Source of the DNA: Prevotella sp.
GTDB taxonomy: Bacteria; Bacteroidota; Bacteroidia; Bacteroidales; Bacteroidaceae
Assembly: GCA_016285245.1 (NCBI GenBank)
Contig: JAEEQH010000011.1
Span: forward strand, 1 to 64,000
Length of the DNA stretch: 64,000 bases
Direction of reading: 5' to 3'
Shown here piece after piece: positions 16,735-25,656 of the stretch. Position 1 is the first letter of the stretch. Each line of letters starts with the position of its first letter. The position numbers were made by a program, and so were the translations under genes. The notes under the pieces were generated by a model, which searched no databases, was not told the DNA's origin, and saw only the letters and a program-made list of their open reading frames with translations.

Positions 16735-18627
16735 CTATTTCCGGCCGTAGCCATTCCAAATGGCGGTGCCGTCGGGGGCTGCCGAGAGGGTGGTGAGCGA
16801 CGGGGTGCTGGTGGCGACGATGGTCATCGAGCTGGCCATCCTGCTGTTACTGGGCACCTGGAACGAGAAGGCGGCGCTGGTGCCGTTCTTCAGGGTGTAC
16901 CACTTGCCCTTGGTGAACGATGCCGACTTGCTGGTGACGCCGCTGAGGCTGCTGCCAGACTCCAGTCCGCCGATGGCGACGACGTTGCCGCCGGTGATGT
17001 AGAGCTTCTTGCCGCCCTCGGTGTTGGCGTCGATGCCTACCTCGGGCGAGGAGACGGCCACGGCGAAGACGTTGCCGCCCTTGATGTAGAAGTCGCCGTT
17101 GGAGTCGAGACCGTCGTTGCCCGTGGAGTTGCCCATGACGTAGCCGCCGTTGATGGTGAAGTCGCTGGAGGAGTTGATGGCGTCGTCGCCGGACTCGGCA
17201 TAGACGATGCCGTCGTTGATGACGATGGTGCTCTTCGACTCGATGGCCTCGTGGCTGCTGGCCTTGGCAATGATGGTGCCGCCGTTGATGACGATGCCGC
17301 CGTAGAAGTCGTATTGTGCCGTATCGTGTCCGCCGGGGAAGCCGCCGCCACCGGGCCATCCGCCACCACCGCCGGGCCATCCGGGAGCCTCCTCGCGGCT
17401 GCTGCTGGTGCTCTGTGCCACCTTGTAGCCCGCCTTGATAGCCTTTGCCGAGCCATAGGTGTCGCTGCTGGAGCCTGTACAGGTGACGTTGAGTGTGCCG
17501 CCGTTGACGGTGAGTATGCTGTCGCACTTGATGCCCTTGCCGGCATAGCCTGTCGACTTCAGGGTGATGGTGCCGCCGTCGATGGTCATGTTGCCGTCGG
17601 TCTTCAGGGCGGCGCAGCTCTTGTACTCCGCGTCGTCGCTGTCGTAGGCGTACTTGCCGCTGGTGGTGATGTTGAGCGTGCCCTCGCTGATGGTCATGTG
17701 GCCGTCGGCCTTGATGCCCTTCGAAGCTGCTGCGGTAGTGCTGATGGTGAGCGAGCCGCCCTCGATGTAGACGTTACCGCCGTCCTCGTCCTCATGGTCC
17801 TTGGTGGCCTCGGTCTGCTGGTCGTCGACGTCGCATTGCAGTCCGTCGTCGCCAGTGCCGCTGATGGTGACGGTGCCGCTTTTCATGAGGAAGTACTCCT
17901 CGCAGCTGATGCCGTCGCCGACGGCTGCGGTGATGTTGACCGTCAGGTTCTTGATGCTGATATAGGAACCACTCTTGATGGCGTGCTTCGTATTGCCCGT
18001 GACGTTGAGCGTGCCGTTGCCCTGCAGCTGGAGCTGTCCCTTGCTGTAGATGCTGGCTTTCTGTTCGCCGCCGGTACCGTCGGCAAGGGTGTTCACCGTG
18101 TTCTTCTTGGCGCTGAGCTGTATGCGCTTCGAGTTGGCGATGCTGATGGCTGCCCCCGAGGGGTTCGTCAGCGTGAGGCCAGCCAGGGCGACGGTACACT
18201 TGTACTTGCCCGAGGCGATGCAGAACTCGCCGTCGGCGGAGGTGCCGCTGAGCTCGTAGGTGATCTCGTCGCCGTCGATGTCGGCGGTGTTCGTCTGGGC
18301 CACGGTGACGTGGGCACCGCTGACGGTGGCGCTGACGTAGGGAGCGATGTTGCCGGCGATGGTGACGGTGGCCGTCGTGCCGTCGTAGCTGACGGCGACG
18401 GTGTTCGAGTCGACGGCGGCCTCGCTGGTGACGGTGATCTCGCTGATGTCGCTGACATTGAACGTCTTACCGCCGATGGTCAGCGACTGTCCGCCGTTGC
18501 TGTAGGTCATGTCGCGACCGTCGGCCGTGAAGGCGTAGGTGACGCTGCCCTGACGGACGTTGAGGGTCTGAGCGATGCTGCTGACCATGGTCATGGCCAG
18601 CAGGACGGTTGTGATGAGCTGTTTCAT
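16735..18627 (-). CDS. Secreted carbohydrate-binding beta-helix protein, Cthe_2159-like (PF14262)
   Basis: The protein has 630 residues and a signal peptide (MKQLITTVLLAMTMVSSIAQ). A short N-terminal module ends FNVSDISEITV, and a long series of right-handed beta-helix coils follows, with repeats such as GNMTIDGGTITLKSTG, DGHMTISEGTLNITTSG and DFTINGGYVMGNSTGNDG. A glycine-rich loop (PGWPGGGGGWPGGGGFPGG) interrupts the helix, as is typical of this family. The Clostridium thermocellum member Cthe_2159 binds polygalacturonate and cellulose, so polysaccharide binding at the surface is likely. No catalytic residues are evident. The start overlaps the preceding gene's stop as ATGA. Confidence 0.85.
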   Translation of the reverse strand: MKQLITTVLLAMTMVSSIAQTLNVRQGSVTYAFTADGRDMTYSNGGQSLTIGGKTFNVSDISEITVTSEAAVDSNTVAVSYDGTTATVTIAGNIAPYVSATVSGAHVTVAQTNTADIDGDEITYELSGTSADGEFCIASGKYKCTVALAGLTLTNPSGAAISIANSKRIQLSAKKNTVNTLADGTGGEQKASIYSKGQLQLQGNGTLNVTGNTKHAIKSGSYISIKNLTVNITAAVGDGISCEEYFLMKSGTVTISGTGDDGLQCDVDDQQTEATKDHEDEDGGNVYIEGGSLTISTTAAASKGIKADGHMTISEGTLNITTSGKYAYDSDDAEYKSCAALKTDGNMTIDGGTITLKSTGYAGKGIKCDSILTVNGGTLNVTCTGSSSDTYGSAKAIKAGYKVAQSTSSSREEAPGWPGGGGGWPGGGGFPGGHDTAQYDFYGGIVINGGTIIAKASSHEAIESKSTIVINDGIVYAESGDDAINSSSDFTINGGYVMGNSTGNDGLDSNGDFYIKGGNVFAVAVSSPEVGIDANTEGGKKLYITGGNVVAIGGLESGSSLSGVTSKSASFTKGKWYTLKNGTSAAFSFQVPSNSRMASSMTIVATSTPSLTTLSAAPDGTAIWNGYGRK

Positions 18628-19046
18628 TTGATGTAGCGCTTAGTCGTTGTGTTTCCTTTCTTGAAGATATAGAGGCCGGGTTTCAGCTGGGTGCCTGATG
18701 TCGGTATGCGGCGGCCGCTGAGGTCGTATACCTCGTAGTCCGAGTAGTCCGACGATGCATCGCCGGGAGTGGTGGCGACGCTGATCTCCTGGATGGCGGT
18801 GGCGTCGCTGCCCTGCATGGTTTCCGAGAAGAACATCCGGTTGAGGTCGCTGACGGTAAACGTCCGGCTGACGTCGCCGCTGATAGCTGTCAGCGTGCCG
18901 TCGTTGTAGACGAGCTTCAGACCGTCGGAGGTCATCGATAGCTGGGTGCCGTCGTTGGCCTCGAAGACCATGTACTTGTAGGTGGCAGCGCTGGCGGTGA
19001 GCGTGGCGGCCAGGAGGAGTAGGGTGGTGAAGAGTACTTTTCTCAT
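18624..19046 (-). CDS. Small secreted protein with T9SS-like C-terminal tail
   Basis: The protein has 140 residues and a signal peptide (MRKVLFTTLLLLAATLTASA). A short beta module contains LKLVYNDGTLTAISGD and ends FTVSDLNRMFF, and the C-terminus YEVYDLSGRRIPTSG...GLYIFKKG resembles type A sorting signals of the type IX secretion system. It is the first gene of a two-gene operon, coupled by an ATGA overlap to the beta-helix protein. The layout parallels the small protein at 38929-39315 before the pectate lyase. I chose ATG at 19046 because it starts the signal peptide. Confidence 0.75.
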   Translation of the reverse strand: MRKVLFTTLLLLAATLTASAATYKYMVFEANDGTQLSMTSDGLKLVYNDGTLTAISGDVSRTFTVSDLNRMFFSETMQGSDATAIQEISVATTPGDASSDYSDYEVYDLSGRRIPTSGTQLKPGLYIFKKGNTTTKRYIK

Positions 19047-19096
19047 TGTCGGTAACTTTGTATGGTTCTTAGTCTGTCGTAGTTGTTTTGTCGGTG

Positions 19097-19104
19097 CAAA
19101 GATA
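19097..19104 (-). promoter_or_regulatory. -7 element for the small secreted protein / beta-helix operon
   Basis: TATCTTTG on the minus strand, 50 bases before the ATG at 19046. Confidence 0.7.
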
Positions 19105-19188
19105 GCGATTCTCGGCGTATTCGCCAAAACTGTTCAACGAAATTGCTTGTTTTTTCAGCGAATCGTTCCGTAAACGAAAAAAAAGTAG

Positions 19189-19196
19189 TACCTTTG
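19189..19196 (+). promoter_or_regulatory. -7 element for the SulP transporter gene
   Basis: TACCTTTG on the plus strand, 27 bases before the ATG at 19224. It is divergent from the secreted-protein promoter about 90 bases away. Confidence 0.7.
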
Positions 19197-19223
19197 CAGG
19201 CGAAAAGGATAACAAAAGGTATT

Positions 19224-20954
19224 ATGACAACACTGGAATTCAAACCACAGCTCTTTGAGACGCTTAGGAACTACTCGAAGAAGCAGTTCACCACCGACCT
19301 CATGGCCGGTATCATCGTCGGTATCGTGGCGCTGCCGCTGGCCATCGCCTTCGGTATTGCCTCGGGTGTGACACCAGAGAAGGGTATCATCACCGCCATC
19401 GTCGCCGGCCTGCTGATATCGGTGCTCGGCGGCTCGAAGGTGCAGATTGGTGGTCCTACGGGCGCGTTCATTATTATTATCTACGGCATCATCCAACAGT
19501 ACGGCTTCGAGGGCCTGACTATTGCAACGCTGATGGCGGGCGTGTTTCTGATTATGTTTGGCGTGCTCCACTTGGGCACCATCATCAAGTATATCCCGTA
19601 CCCCATCATCGTAGGCTTCACCTCGGGTATTGCGCTGACCATCTTTACCACGCAGGTGAAGGACTTGCTGGGACTGACGATGGCGTCGGTGCCGAGCGAC
19701 TTCATCGAGAAGTGGATAGCCTACGGCGGCGCCTTTACGACCATCGACTGTTGGAGTGCCGCTGTCGGCGTCGGCAGCGTGGCCCTCATCGCCTTGTGGC
19801 CGAAGCTCACAGGGCTCCTTCCTCGTTCCTCGTTCCTCGGAAAACTCCCCGGCTCGCTGATTGCCATTATCGTAATGACCATTGTCGCCCTGCTGCTGAA
19901 GCAGTATGCCGGCGTGACGACCATCGAGACCATCGGCGACCGTTTCTCGATATCCAACCAGCTGCCAGGTGCCACGGTGCCCGCCCTGTCGTGGGAGACC
20001 ATCAAGGGTCTGGTGTCGCCGGCCATCACCATTGCCATCCTCGGCGCCATCGAGTCGCTGCTGTCGGCAACGGTGGCCGACGGTGTCATCGGTGCCCGCC
20101 ATTCCAGTAACACCGAGCTCATTGCCCAGGGCGTGGCGAACCTCGCCTCACCGCTCTTCGGAGGCATACCCGCCACGGGAGCCATCGCCCGCACGATGAC
20201 CAACATCAACAACGGCGGCCGCACTCCCGTAGCCGGCATCATCCACGCTGTGGTGCTACTGCTCATCTTTCTCTTCCTCATGCCCCTGGCACAGTACATC
20301 CCGATGGCCTGTCTGGCCGGTGTGCTGGTCATCGTCAGCTACGGCATGAGCGGCTGGCGTTCGTTCGCAAGCATCATGAAGAACCCGAAGAGCGATGTCA
20401 TCGTCCTCTGGGTGACGTTCTTGCTGACAGTCATCTTCGACCTCACCATCGCCATCGAGGTAGGACTCATCTGCGCCTGTCTGCTCTTCATGCGCCGTAT
20501 GGCCGAGACCACCGATGTCAAGGTCATCAGCGACGAGATAGACCCCGCCGAGGAGGAGAGCGATTTCCAGCTGGGCAATCTGGAGCACCTGACCATCCCC
20601 GAGGGTGTGGAGGTTTACGAGATCAACGGCCCGTACTTCTTCGGTGCCGGCAACAAGTTCGAGGAGATCATGGGTGCTCTGGGCCACGGCCGTCCGAAGG
20701 TGCGCATCATCCGTATGCGTAAGGTGCCCTTCGTCGACTCCACGGGCATCCACAACCTGACTAACCTCTGTCTGATGTCACAGCAGGAGGGTATCCAGGT
20801 GGTCCTCTCGGGTGTCAACGAGCGTGTGCAGGCCGTCCTCCACAAAGCCCGTTTCGACGAGCTCGTGGGTACCGACAATATCTGTAGCCACATCAATCTG
20901 GCTCTGGAGCGTGCCAACGAGTTGGTTGAAAGGATTGAAAAATTGAAGGAATAA
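19224..20954 (+). CDS. SulP-family anion transporter
   Basis: This inner-membrane carrier for sulfate, bicarbonate or related anions has 576 residues. The transmembrane domain (about 25-420) has the family's N-terminal TTDLMAGIIVGIVALPLAIAF, GPTGAFIIII and the later GGIPATGAIARTMTNINNGG. A cytosolic STAS domain (about 440-560) contains the PFVDSTGIHNL motif. The substrate cannot be told from sequence. Residues LLPRSSFLGKLP are encoded by a cctcgttcctcg repeat (19816-19840), a probable insertion in a loop. The final codons run into a gattgaaaaattgaag repeat. I chose ATG at 19224, as earlier codons overlap the promoter. Confidence 0.93.
   Translation: MTTLEFKPQLFETLRNYSKKQFTTDLMAGIIVGIVALPLAIAFGIASGVTPEKGIITAIVAGLLISVLGGSKVQIGGPTGAFIIIIYGIIQQYGFEGLTIATLMAGVFLIMFGVLHLGTIIKYIPYPIIVGFTSGIALTIFTTQVKDLLGLTMASVPSDFIEKWIAYGGAFTTIDCWSAAVGVGSVALIALWPKLTGLLPRSSFLGKLPGSLIAIIVMTIVALLLKQYAGVTTIETIGDRFSISNQLPGATVPALSWETIKGLVSPAITIAILGAIESLLSATVADGVIGARHSSNTELIAQGVANLASPLFGGIPATGAIARTMTNINNGGRTPVAGIIHAVVLLLIFLFLMPLAQYIPMACLAGVLVIVSYGMSGWRSFASIMKNPKSDVIVLWVTFLLTVIFDLTIAIEVGLICACLLFMRRMAETTDVKVISDEIDPAEEESDFQLGNLEHLTIPEGVEVYEINGPYFFGAGNKFEEIMGALGHGRPKVRIIRMRKVPFVDSTGIHNLTNLCLMSQQEGIQVVLSGVNERVQAVLHKARFDELVGTDNICSHINLALERANELVERIEKLKE
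19816..19840 (+). repeat. cctcgttcctcg phrase inside the SulP gene
   Basis: Three copies of ttcctcg lie in frame within a loop region of the transporter. The same phrase recurs many times at 38836-38898. Confidence 0.65.
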
Positions 20955-20989
20955 AATTGAAGAATTGAAAAATTGAAGAATTGAAGTTC
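20928..20989 (+). repeat. gaattgaaaaattgaag phrase at the SulP-RluA junction
   Basis: Multiple units of attgaaa/attgaag run from the last codons of the SulP gene through to just before the pseudouridine synthase ATG, purine-rich on the sense strand. Confidence 0.8.
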
Positions 20990-20996
20990 TTTTGAG

Positions 20997-21725
20997 ATGC
21001 GCGTAGTCTACGAGGACAACCATATCATTATCGTTGCGAAGGAGAGCGGCGAGATTGTGCAGGGCGACAAGACCGGCGACGAGCCGCTGTCGGAGACTGT
21101 CAAGCAGTACTTGAAGGAAAAGTACCAAAAGCCTGGCGCTGTGTTCCTTGGTGTCGTTCATCGTCTCGACCGTCCTGTCGCTGGACTGGTGGTCTTCGCC
21201 CGCACGTCGAAGGCCCTCTCACGCCTGAATAAGATGTTCGCCGAAGGTGAGGTGCACAAGACGTACTGGGCCATTGTGGAAAATACGAGATTAGAAATGA
21301 GAGATGAAAGATATGGTTACTCTCAGGACGAGAACGTGTCGCAGGGAGGTGGTCATATCTTTCATGAGTTGACCCACTGGCTGGTACGTAACGAGCAGCA
21401 GAACAAGTCGTATGCCTACGATCACGAGGTGCCGCGCTCGAAGAAGGCGGTGCTGCGCTACCGTGTCATCAATCAGGGCGACCGCTACGCCCTGCTCGAG
21501 GTGCAGCTGCTCACCGGCCGTCATCACCAGATACGCTGTCAGCTGGCAAAGGCGGGGATGCCCATCCGTGGCGACCTGAAGTATGGTGCCCGCCGCTCGA
21601 ATCCCGACGGCAGCATCTCGTTGCTCTCACGCCGTGTGGAGTTCGTACACCCCGTGTCGAAGGAAAACATCAGCGTCGAAGCATCTTTGCCAGCCGACCC
21701 GCTGTGGAAGAAACTGCTTGGTTGA
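20997..21725 (+). CDS. RluA-family RNA pseudouridine synthase
   Basis: This 242-residue enzyme isomerises specific uridines in rRNA or tRNA to pseudouridine. The catalytic motif HRLDRPVAGL, with the catalytic aspartate near residue 58, is intact, as are the YWAIV, LLTGRHHQIR and GDLKYGA segments. No S4 domain is present. The specific target is not predictable. Between YWAIVEN and HELTHWLVRNEQQNKSYAYD there is an unusual stretch of about 25 residues. It is encoded partly by a gagattagaaatgagag phrase and looks like an insertion. Confidence 0.92.
   Translation: MRVVYEDNHIIIVAKESGEIVQGDKTGDEPLSETVKQYLKEKYQKPGAVFLGVVHRLDRPVAGLVVFARTSKALSRLNKMFAEGEVHKTYWAIVENTRLEMRDERYGYSQDENVSQGGGHIFHELTHWLVRNEQQNKSYAYDHEVPRSKKAVLRYRVINQGDRYALLEVQLLTGRHHQIRCQLAKAGMPIRGDLKYGARRSNPDGSISLLSRRVEFVHPVSKENISVEASLPADPLWKKLLG
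21286..21312 (+). repeat. gagattagaaatgagag phrase inside the pseudouridine synthase
   Basis: A purine-rich low-complexity stretch sits in frame and encodes TRLEMRDER. The reverse complement resembles the tctcattt phrase at 2341-2375. Confidence 0.55.
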
Positions 21726-21754
21726 AATTTTATTCAAGAAAAATAGCATTTTCT

Positions 21755-21785
21755 TTTGTTTGACGTGCTTTTTTTTGTACCTTTG
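21755..21785 (+). promoter_or_regulatory. Promoter of the nuo operon
   Basis: TTTG (21755-21758), a 19-base spacer, then TACCTTTG (21778-21785). It lies 41 bases before the nuoA ATG and closely matches the Bacteroidetes consensus. Confidence 0.85.
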
Positions 21786-21826
21786 CAGCAAATTTAGAAA
21801 AAATTGTTATAACACTATAGTTTTTT

Positions 21827-22177
21827 ATGAATTTCACTTTGTTGATTACCGTCTTGGTGACGGCTTTAACATTGGTGGTAGCTGCTTACGTTGTTGCCAA
21901 GCTGATAGGACCGCGGTCCTACGCGAAGGTGAAAGGTGAGCCGTATGAGAGTGGTATCCCCACGCGAGGCACCTCGTGGTTGCCGGTATCGGTGGGATTC
22001 TATCTCTTTGCCATCTTGTTCCTCATGTTTGATGTGGAAACCTTGTTTCTATATCCGTGGGCTGTAGTAGTGAAGGACTTCGGAGCGATGGCCCTGCTGT
22101 CGGTAGGATTCTTCCTGGTAGTATTGGTTTTAGGCCTGGCTTACGCTTGGCGGAAAGGAGCACTGGAATGGAAATAA
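21827..22177 (+). CDS. nuoA: NADH-quinone oxidoreductase subunit A
   Basis: Membrane subunit of respiratory complex I, 116 residues and three transmembrane helices (about 3-24, 60-80, 88-108). The conserved loop YESGIPTRGTSW and the intramembrane acidic FDVETLFLYPWA are intact. It is the first gene of nuoA-B-CD-H-I-J-K-L-M-N and overlaps nuoB by 10 bases. Confidence 0.96.
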   Translation: MNFTLLITVLVTALTLVVAAYVVAKLIGPRSYAKVKGEPYESGIPTRGTSWLPVSVGFYLFAILFLMFDVETLFLYPWAVVVKDFGAMALLSVGFFLVVLVLGLAYAWRKGALEWK

Positions 22178-22908
22178 AACCGAAAATCAAGTCTATTCCC
22201 TACGAGGAATGGAACGATAACGAGACGCTGGAGAAGATTGTTGACGAGCTCCACGAGGGTGGTGTCAACGTCATCACCGGCTCGCTGGACAAGTTGATCA
22301 ACTGGGGACGTGCCAACTCCCTGTGGTCGCTGACGTTCGCCACCTCGTGCTGTGGCATTGAGTTCATGGCATGTGGCTGTGCCCGTTACGATTTCGCCCG
22401 CTTCGGTTTCGAGGTGACGCGTAACTCCCCTCGTCAGGCAGACCTGATTATGTGCGCAGGTACCATTACCCATAAGATGGCACCGGCGCTGAAGCGTCTG
22501 TACGACGAGATGGCCGAGCCGAAGTACGTCATCGCCGTCGGCGGCTGTGCCATCAGCGGCGGTCCGTTCAAGTCGAGCTACCACGTGGTGAAGGGCATCG
22601 AGGAGATTATTCCCGTCGATGTCTTTATTCCCGGTTGTCCCCCGCGTCCCGAGGCTATCATGTACGGCATGATGCAGCTGCAGCGCAAGGTGAAGATCGA
22701 GAAGTTCTTCGGTGGTGCTAACCACAAGCAGACGGCCGAGGAGGCTGCCCTGGGCGTGTCGAACGAGGAGTTGACGTTCCGTGAGAAGCACGGCGATCAT
22801 CGCCGCGAGCCCATCGTGGTCACGGCTGTTCCCGAGGAGTTTGTTGAGGAAATGAAGAATGCTGCGGCAGAACCGCAGTCCACAGTAAAAGAGGAGGCAA
22901 AGGCATGA
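22168..22908 (+). CDS. nuoB: NADH-quinone oxidoreductase subunit B
   Basis: Peripheral-arm subunit carrying the terminal [4Fe-4S] cluster N2 next to the quinone site. Ligands appear in ATSCCGIEFMACG (tandem cysteines), VGGCAISGG and PGCPPRPEA. The 246 residues include a C-terminal extension of about 50 residues after the usual fold (QTAEEAALGVSNEEL onward), rich in charged residues. I chose ATG at 22168; a longer upstream frame is out of family. It overlaps nuoA and, by four bases (ATGA), nuoCD. Confidence 0.96.
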   Translation: MEIKPKIKSIPYEEWNDNETLEKIVDELHEGGVNVITGSLDKLINWGRANSLWSLTFATSCCGIEFMACGCARYDFARFGFEVTRNSPRQADLIMCAGTITHKMAPALKRLYDEMAEPKYVIAVGGCAISGGPFKSSYHVVKGIEEIIPVDVFIPGCPPRPEAIMYGMMQLQRKVKIEKFFGGANHKQTAEEAALGVSNEELTFREKHGDHRREPIVVTAVPEEFVEEMKNAAAEPQSTVKEEAKA

Positions 22909-24515
22909 AGTTAGAGTTCTTATCATTTGAATTTGACAAGTTCGCACAGGAGATGCAGGACTTGAAGGACAAGAAGGGCTTTGACTATCTTGTCACCATC
23001 GTCGGCGAGGACTTCGGAGACGAGGGCCTTGGCTGTGTTTATATCCTTGAGAATACGCAGACGCACGAGCGTTGCAGCGTGAAGATGATTGCCAAGTCAC
23101 AGGTTTGTGGCGACGGTATTGCCTCGAACGGCACGGGTAAGACCGATGGTCAGGTGCTGGCCTATCTTCCCACCGTCTCGAACATCTGGCGTGTAGCCGA
23201 CCTGCTGGAGCGCGAGGTCTTTGACTTCTATGGCATCGTGTTCCTCGGTCATCCCGATATGCGTCGTCTGTTCCTGCGTAGCGACTTCAAGGGCTATCCT
23301 TTCCGTAAGGACTGGGAGTTCAACGACAAGTACACGCTGGAAGACGATGAGGAGCCCGACTACGGCTTGGAGTATTTCCTGGACAAGGATGGAAACCTCC
23401 AGTCAAAGCAGAACCGACTCTTCGGCTCAGACGATTACGTGATAAACATCGGTCCCCAGCACCCTGCTACCCACGGTGTGCTCCGTTTGCAGACCGTTCT
23501 TGACGGCGAAACCGTCAAGCGTATTTATCCGCATCTCGGTTATATCCACCGTGCCATCGAGAAGATGTGGGAGGGTATGACCTATCCTCAGACGCTGGCT
23601 CTGACCGACCGTCTGAACTACCTCGGTGCCATGCAGCACCGTCATGCGCTCGTCGGTGTCATTGAGGAGGCTTTGGAGGTGGAACTGACCGACCGTATCA
23701 AGTACATTCGTACCATTATGGACGAGCTTCAGCGTCTTGACTCCCACCTGCTCTACACCTCGTGTGTGGCTCAGGACTTGGGTGCCCTGACGGGTATGCT
23801 CTATGGTATGCGTGACCGTGAACACGTGTTGAACGTGATGGAGGAGACCACGGGTGGTCGCCTGATTCAGAACTACTACCGTATCGGCGGTCTGCAGGAC
23901 GACATTGATCCTAACTTCGTGAAGAACTGCAAGGACCTGGTGAAGTATCTGCGTCCCACGATTCAGGAGTATATGGACATCTTCGGTGACAATGTCATCA
24001 CCCACAATCGTCTGGAGAACTGTGGCCCGATGAGTCTCGAGGATTGCATTAACTACGCTGTGACTGGTCCTGCCGGCCGTGCTTCCGGATGGAAGAACGA
24101 CGTGCGCAAGAACCATCCGTACGACATGTATGACAAGGTGGAGTGGGAGCAGTGCACTCTGACTGGCTGCGACTCTATGGACCGTTACCTCGTTCACATC
24201 AACGAGATGTACCAGAGCCTGAACATCATTGAGCAACTCATCGACAACATCCCTGAGGGTGACTTCTATGTGAAGCAGAAGCCTATCATCAAGTGCCCGG
24301 AAGGACAGTGGTACTACTCTGTTGAGGGCGTGGCTGGTGAGTTCGGCGTCTATCTAGACTCTCGTGGCGACAAGAGCCCGTACCGCATGAAGATGCGTCC
24401 GATGGGCCTCTCGCTGGTTGGTGCCTTCGACCCGATGCTTCGCGGTCAGAAGATTGCCGACCTGATTGCTACCTGTGCTGCTATTGACGTTGTGATACCA
24501 GATATCGACCGATAG
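22905..24515 (+). CDS. nuoCD: NADH-quinone oxidoreductase subunit C/D fusion
   Basis: The protein has 536 residues. The NuoC-like part (about 1-150) contains REVFDFYGIVFLGHPDMRR. It is fused to NuoD (about 175-536), which has INIGPQHPATHGVLR, the conserved quinone-site histidine and YIHRAIEKM, and ends DVVIPDIDR. C/D fusion is usual in Bacteroidetes and enterobacteria. The subunit forms part of the quinone-binding pocket with NuoB and NuoH. It is followed by a 43-base leader with the gaattgaaaaattgaag phrase before nuoH. Confidence 0.96.
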   Translation: MKLEFLSFEFDKFAQEMQDLKDKKGFDYLVTIVGEDFGDEGLGCVYILENTQTHERCSVKMIAKSQVCGDGIASNGTGKTDGQVLAYLPTVSNIWRVADLLEREVFDFYGIVFLGHPDMRRLFLRSDFKGYPFRKDWEFNDKYTLEDDEEPDYGLEYFLDKDGNLQSKQNRLFGSDDYVINIGPQHPATHGVLRLQTVLDGETVKRIYPHLGYIHRAIEKMWEGMTYPQTLALTDRLNYLGAMQHRHALVGVIEEALEVELTDRIKYIRTIMDELQRLDSHLLYTSCVAQDLGALTGMLYGMRDREHVLNVMEETTGGRLIQNYYRIGGLQDDIDPNFVKNCKDLVKYLRPTIQEYMDIFGDNVITHNRLENCGPMSLEDCINYAVTGPAGRASGWKNDVRKNHPYDMYDKVEWEQCTLTGCDSMDRYLVHINEMYQSLNIIEQLIDNIPEGDFYVKQKPIIKCPEGQWYYSVEGVAGEFGVYLDSRGDKSPYRMKMRPMGLSLVGAFDPMLRGQKIADLIATCAAIDVVIPDIDR

Positions 24516-24553
24516 TCGAAGAATTGTAAAATTGAAGAATTGAAAAATTGAAG
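24516..24553 (+). repeat. gaattgaaaaattgaag phrase before nuoH
   Basis: Tandem attgaag/attgaaa units occupy nearly all the nuoCD-nuoH gap, ending six bases before the ATG. Confidence 0.8.
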
Positions 24554-24558
24554 TTATT

Positions 24559-25647
24559 ATGTTCGACTTTTCTATAGTTACACAATGGTTCGACCAGCTG
24601 CTCAGGATCACGATAGGTTGTCCCGACTGGTTGGCGATATTGATTGAGTGCGTGTTGGTGGGCACGGCAATCCTCGTGGGATATGCCCTCATCGCCTGCG
24701 TACTGATATTCATGGAGCGTAAGGTGTGTGCCTACTTCCAGTGCCGTCTGGGCCCGATGCGCGTAGGCTACTGGGGTTTGCTGCAGGTGTTTGCCGACGT
24801 GCTGAAGATGCTCATCAAGGAGATCTTCTTCGTCGACAAGGCCGACAAGCTGCTTTATGCCGTTGCTCCGCTGCTGGTGATTATCGGCTCCGTTGGTGCC
24901 TTCTCGTTCCTGCCGTGGAACAATGGTGCCACCATCCTCGACTTCAACGTGGGCATCTTCCTGCTGACGGCTATCTCGTCGATTGGTGTGGTGGGCATCT
25001 TCCTTGCCGGTTGGGGCTCTAACAACAAGTACTCTGTCGTCTCCGCCATGCGTGGCGCCGTGCAGATGATCTCGTACGAGATGTCGCTCTGCCTCTGCTT
25101 GATTACCGCCGTCATCCTGACGGGAACGATGCAGATGAGCGGTATCGTCGAGGCGCAGACAGGCCCTTGGAAGTGGCTCATCTTCCAGGGACACCTTCCT
25201 GCTATCATCGCCTTCTTCGTGTTCCTCATCGCTGGTAACGCTGAGGCCAACCGTGGCCCGTTCGACATGGCTGAGGCCGAGAGTGAGCTGACGGCCGGTC
25301 ACCATACCGAGTACTCAGGTATGGGCTTCGGCTTCTTCTATCTGGCAGAGTTCCTGAACCTCTTCATCATCGCCGGCATCGCCGCTACGGTGTTCCTCGG
25401 CGGCTGGGCTCCCATCAATGTGGGCATCGAAGCCTTCGACGAGGTGATGAACTACATCCCCGGCATTGTCTGGTTTATGGGCAAGACCTTCGGTCTCGTC
25501 TGGATTCTCATGTGGATCAAGTGGACGTTCCCCCGTCTGCGTATCGACCAGATCCTGAAGCTGGAGTGGAAGTACTTGATGCCGCTGTCACTCATCAACC
25601 TCGTGATAATGACTGTTGTGGTGGCCCTTGGCCTGTATATTAAATAA
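24559..25647 (+). CDS. nuoH: NADH-quinone oxidoreductase subunit H
   Basis: Membrane subunit joining the proton channel to the quinone site, 362 residues with about eight helices. Signature loops FMERKVCAYFQCRLGPMRVG and AEANRGPFDMAEAESELTAG are intact, as is HTEYSGMGFGFFYLAEF. Charged residues of the E-channel are retained in these loops. It lies between nuoCD and nuoI in the operon. Confidence 0.96.
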   Translation: MFDFSIVTQWFDQLLRITIGCPDWLAILIECVLVGTAILVGYALIACVLIFMERKVCAYFQCRLGPMRVGYWGLLQVFADVLKMLIKEIFFVDKADKLLYAVAPLLVIIGSVGAFSFLPWNNGATILDFNVGIFLLTAISSIGVVGIFLAGWGSNNKYSVVSAMRGAVQMISYEMSLCLCLITAVILTGTMQMSGIVEAQTGPWKWLIFQGHLPAIIAFFVFLIAGNAEANRGPFDMAEAESELTAGHHTEYSGMGFGFFYLAEFLNLFIIAGIAATVFLGGWAPINVGIEAFDEVMNYIPGIVWFMGKTFGLVWILMWIKWTFPRLRIDQILKLEWKYLMPLSLINLVIMTVVVALGLYIK

Positions 25648-25656
25648 GGTATAGCA

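Noticed and set aside
16726..18636. A 636-codon forward frame across the beta-helix gene
   Set aside because: It is antisense to a clearly real secreted protein. Its Val/Ala/Gly/Asp composition follows from the repeat-rich, GC-rich opposite strand.
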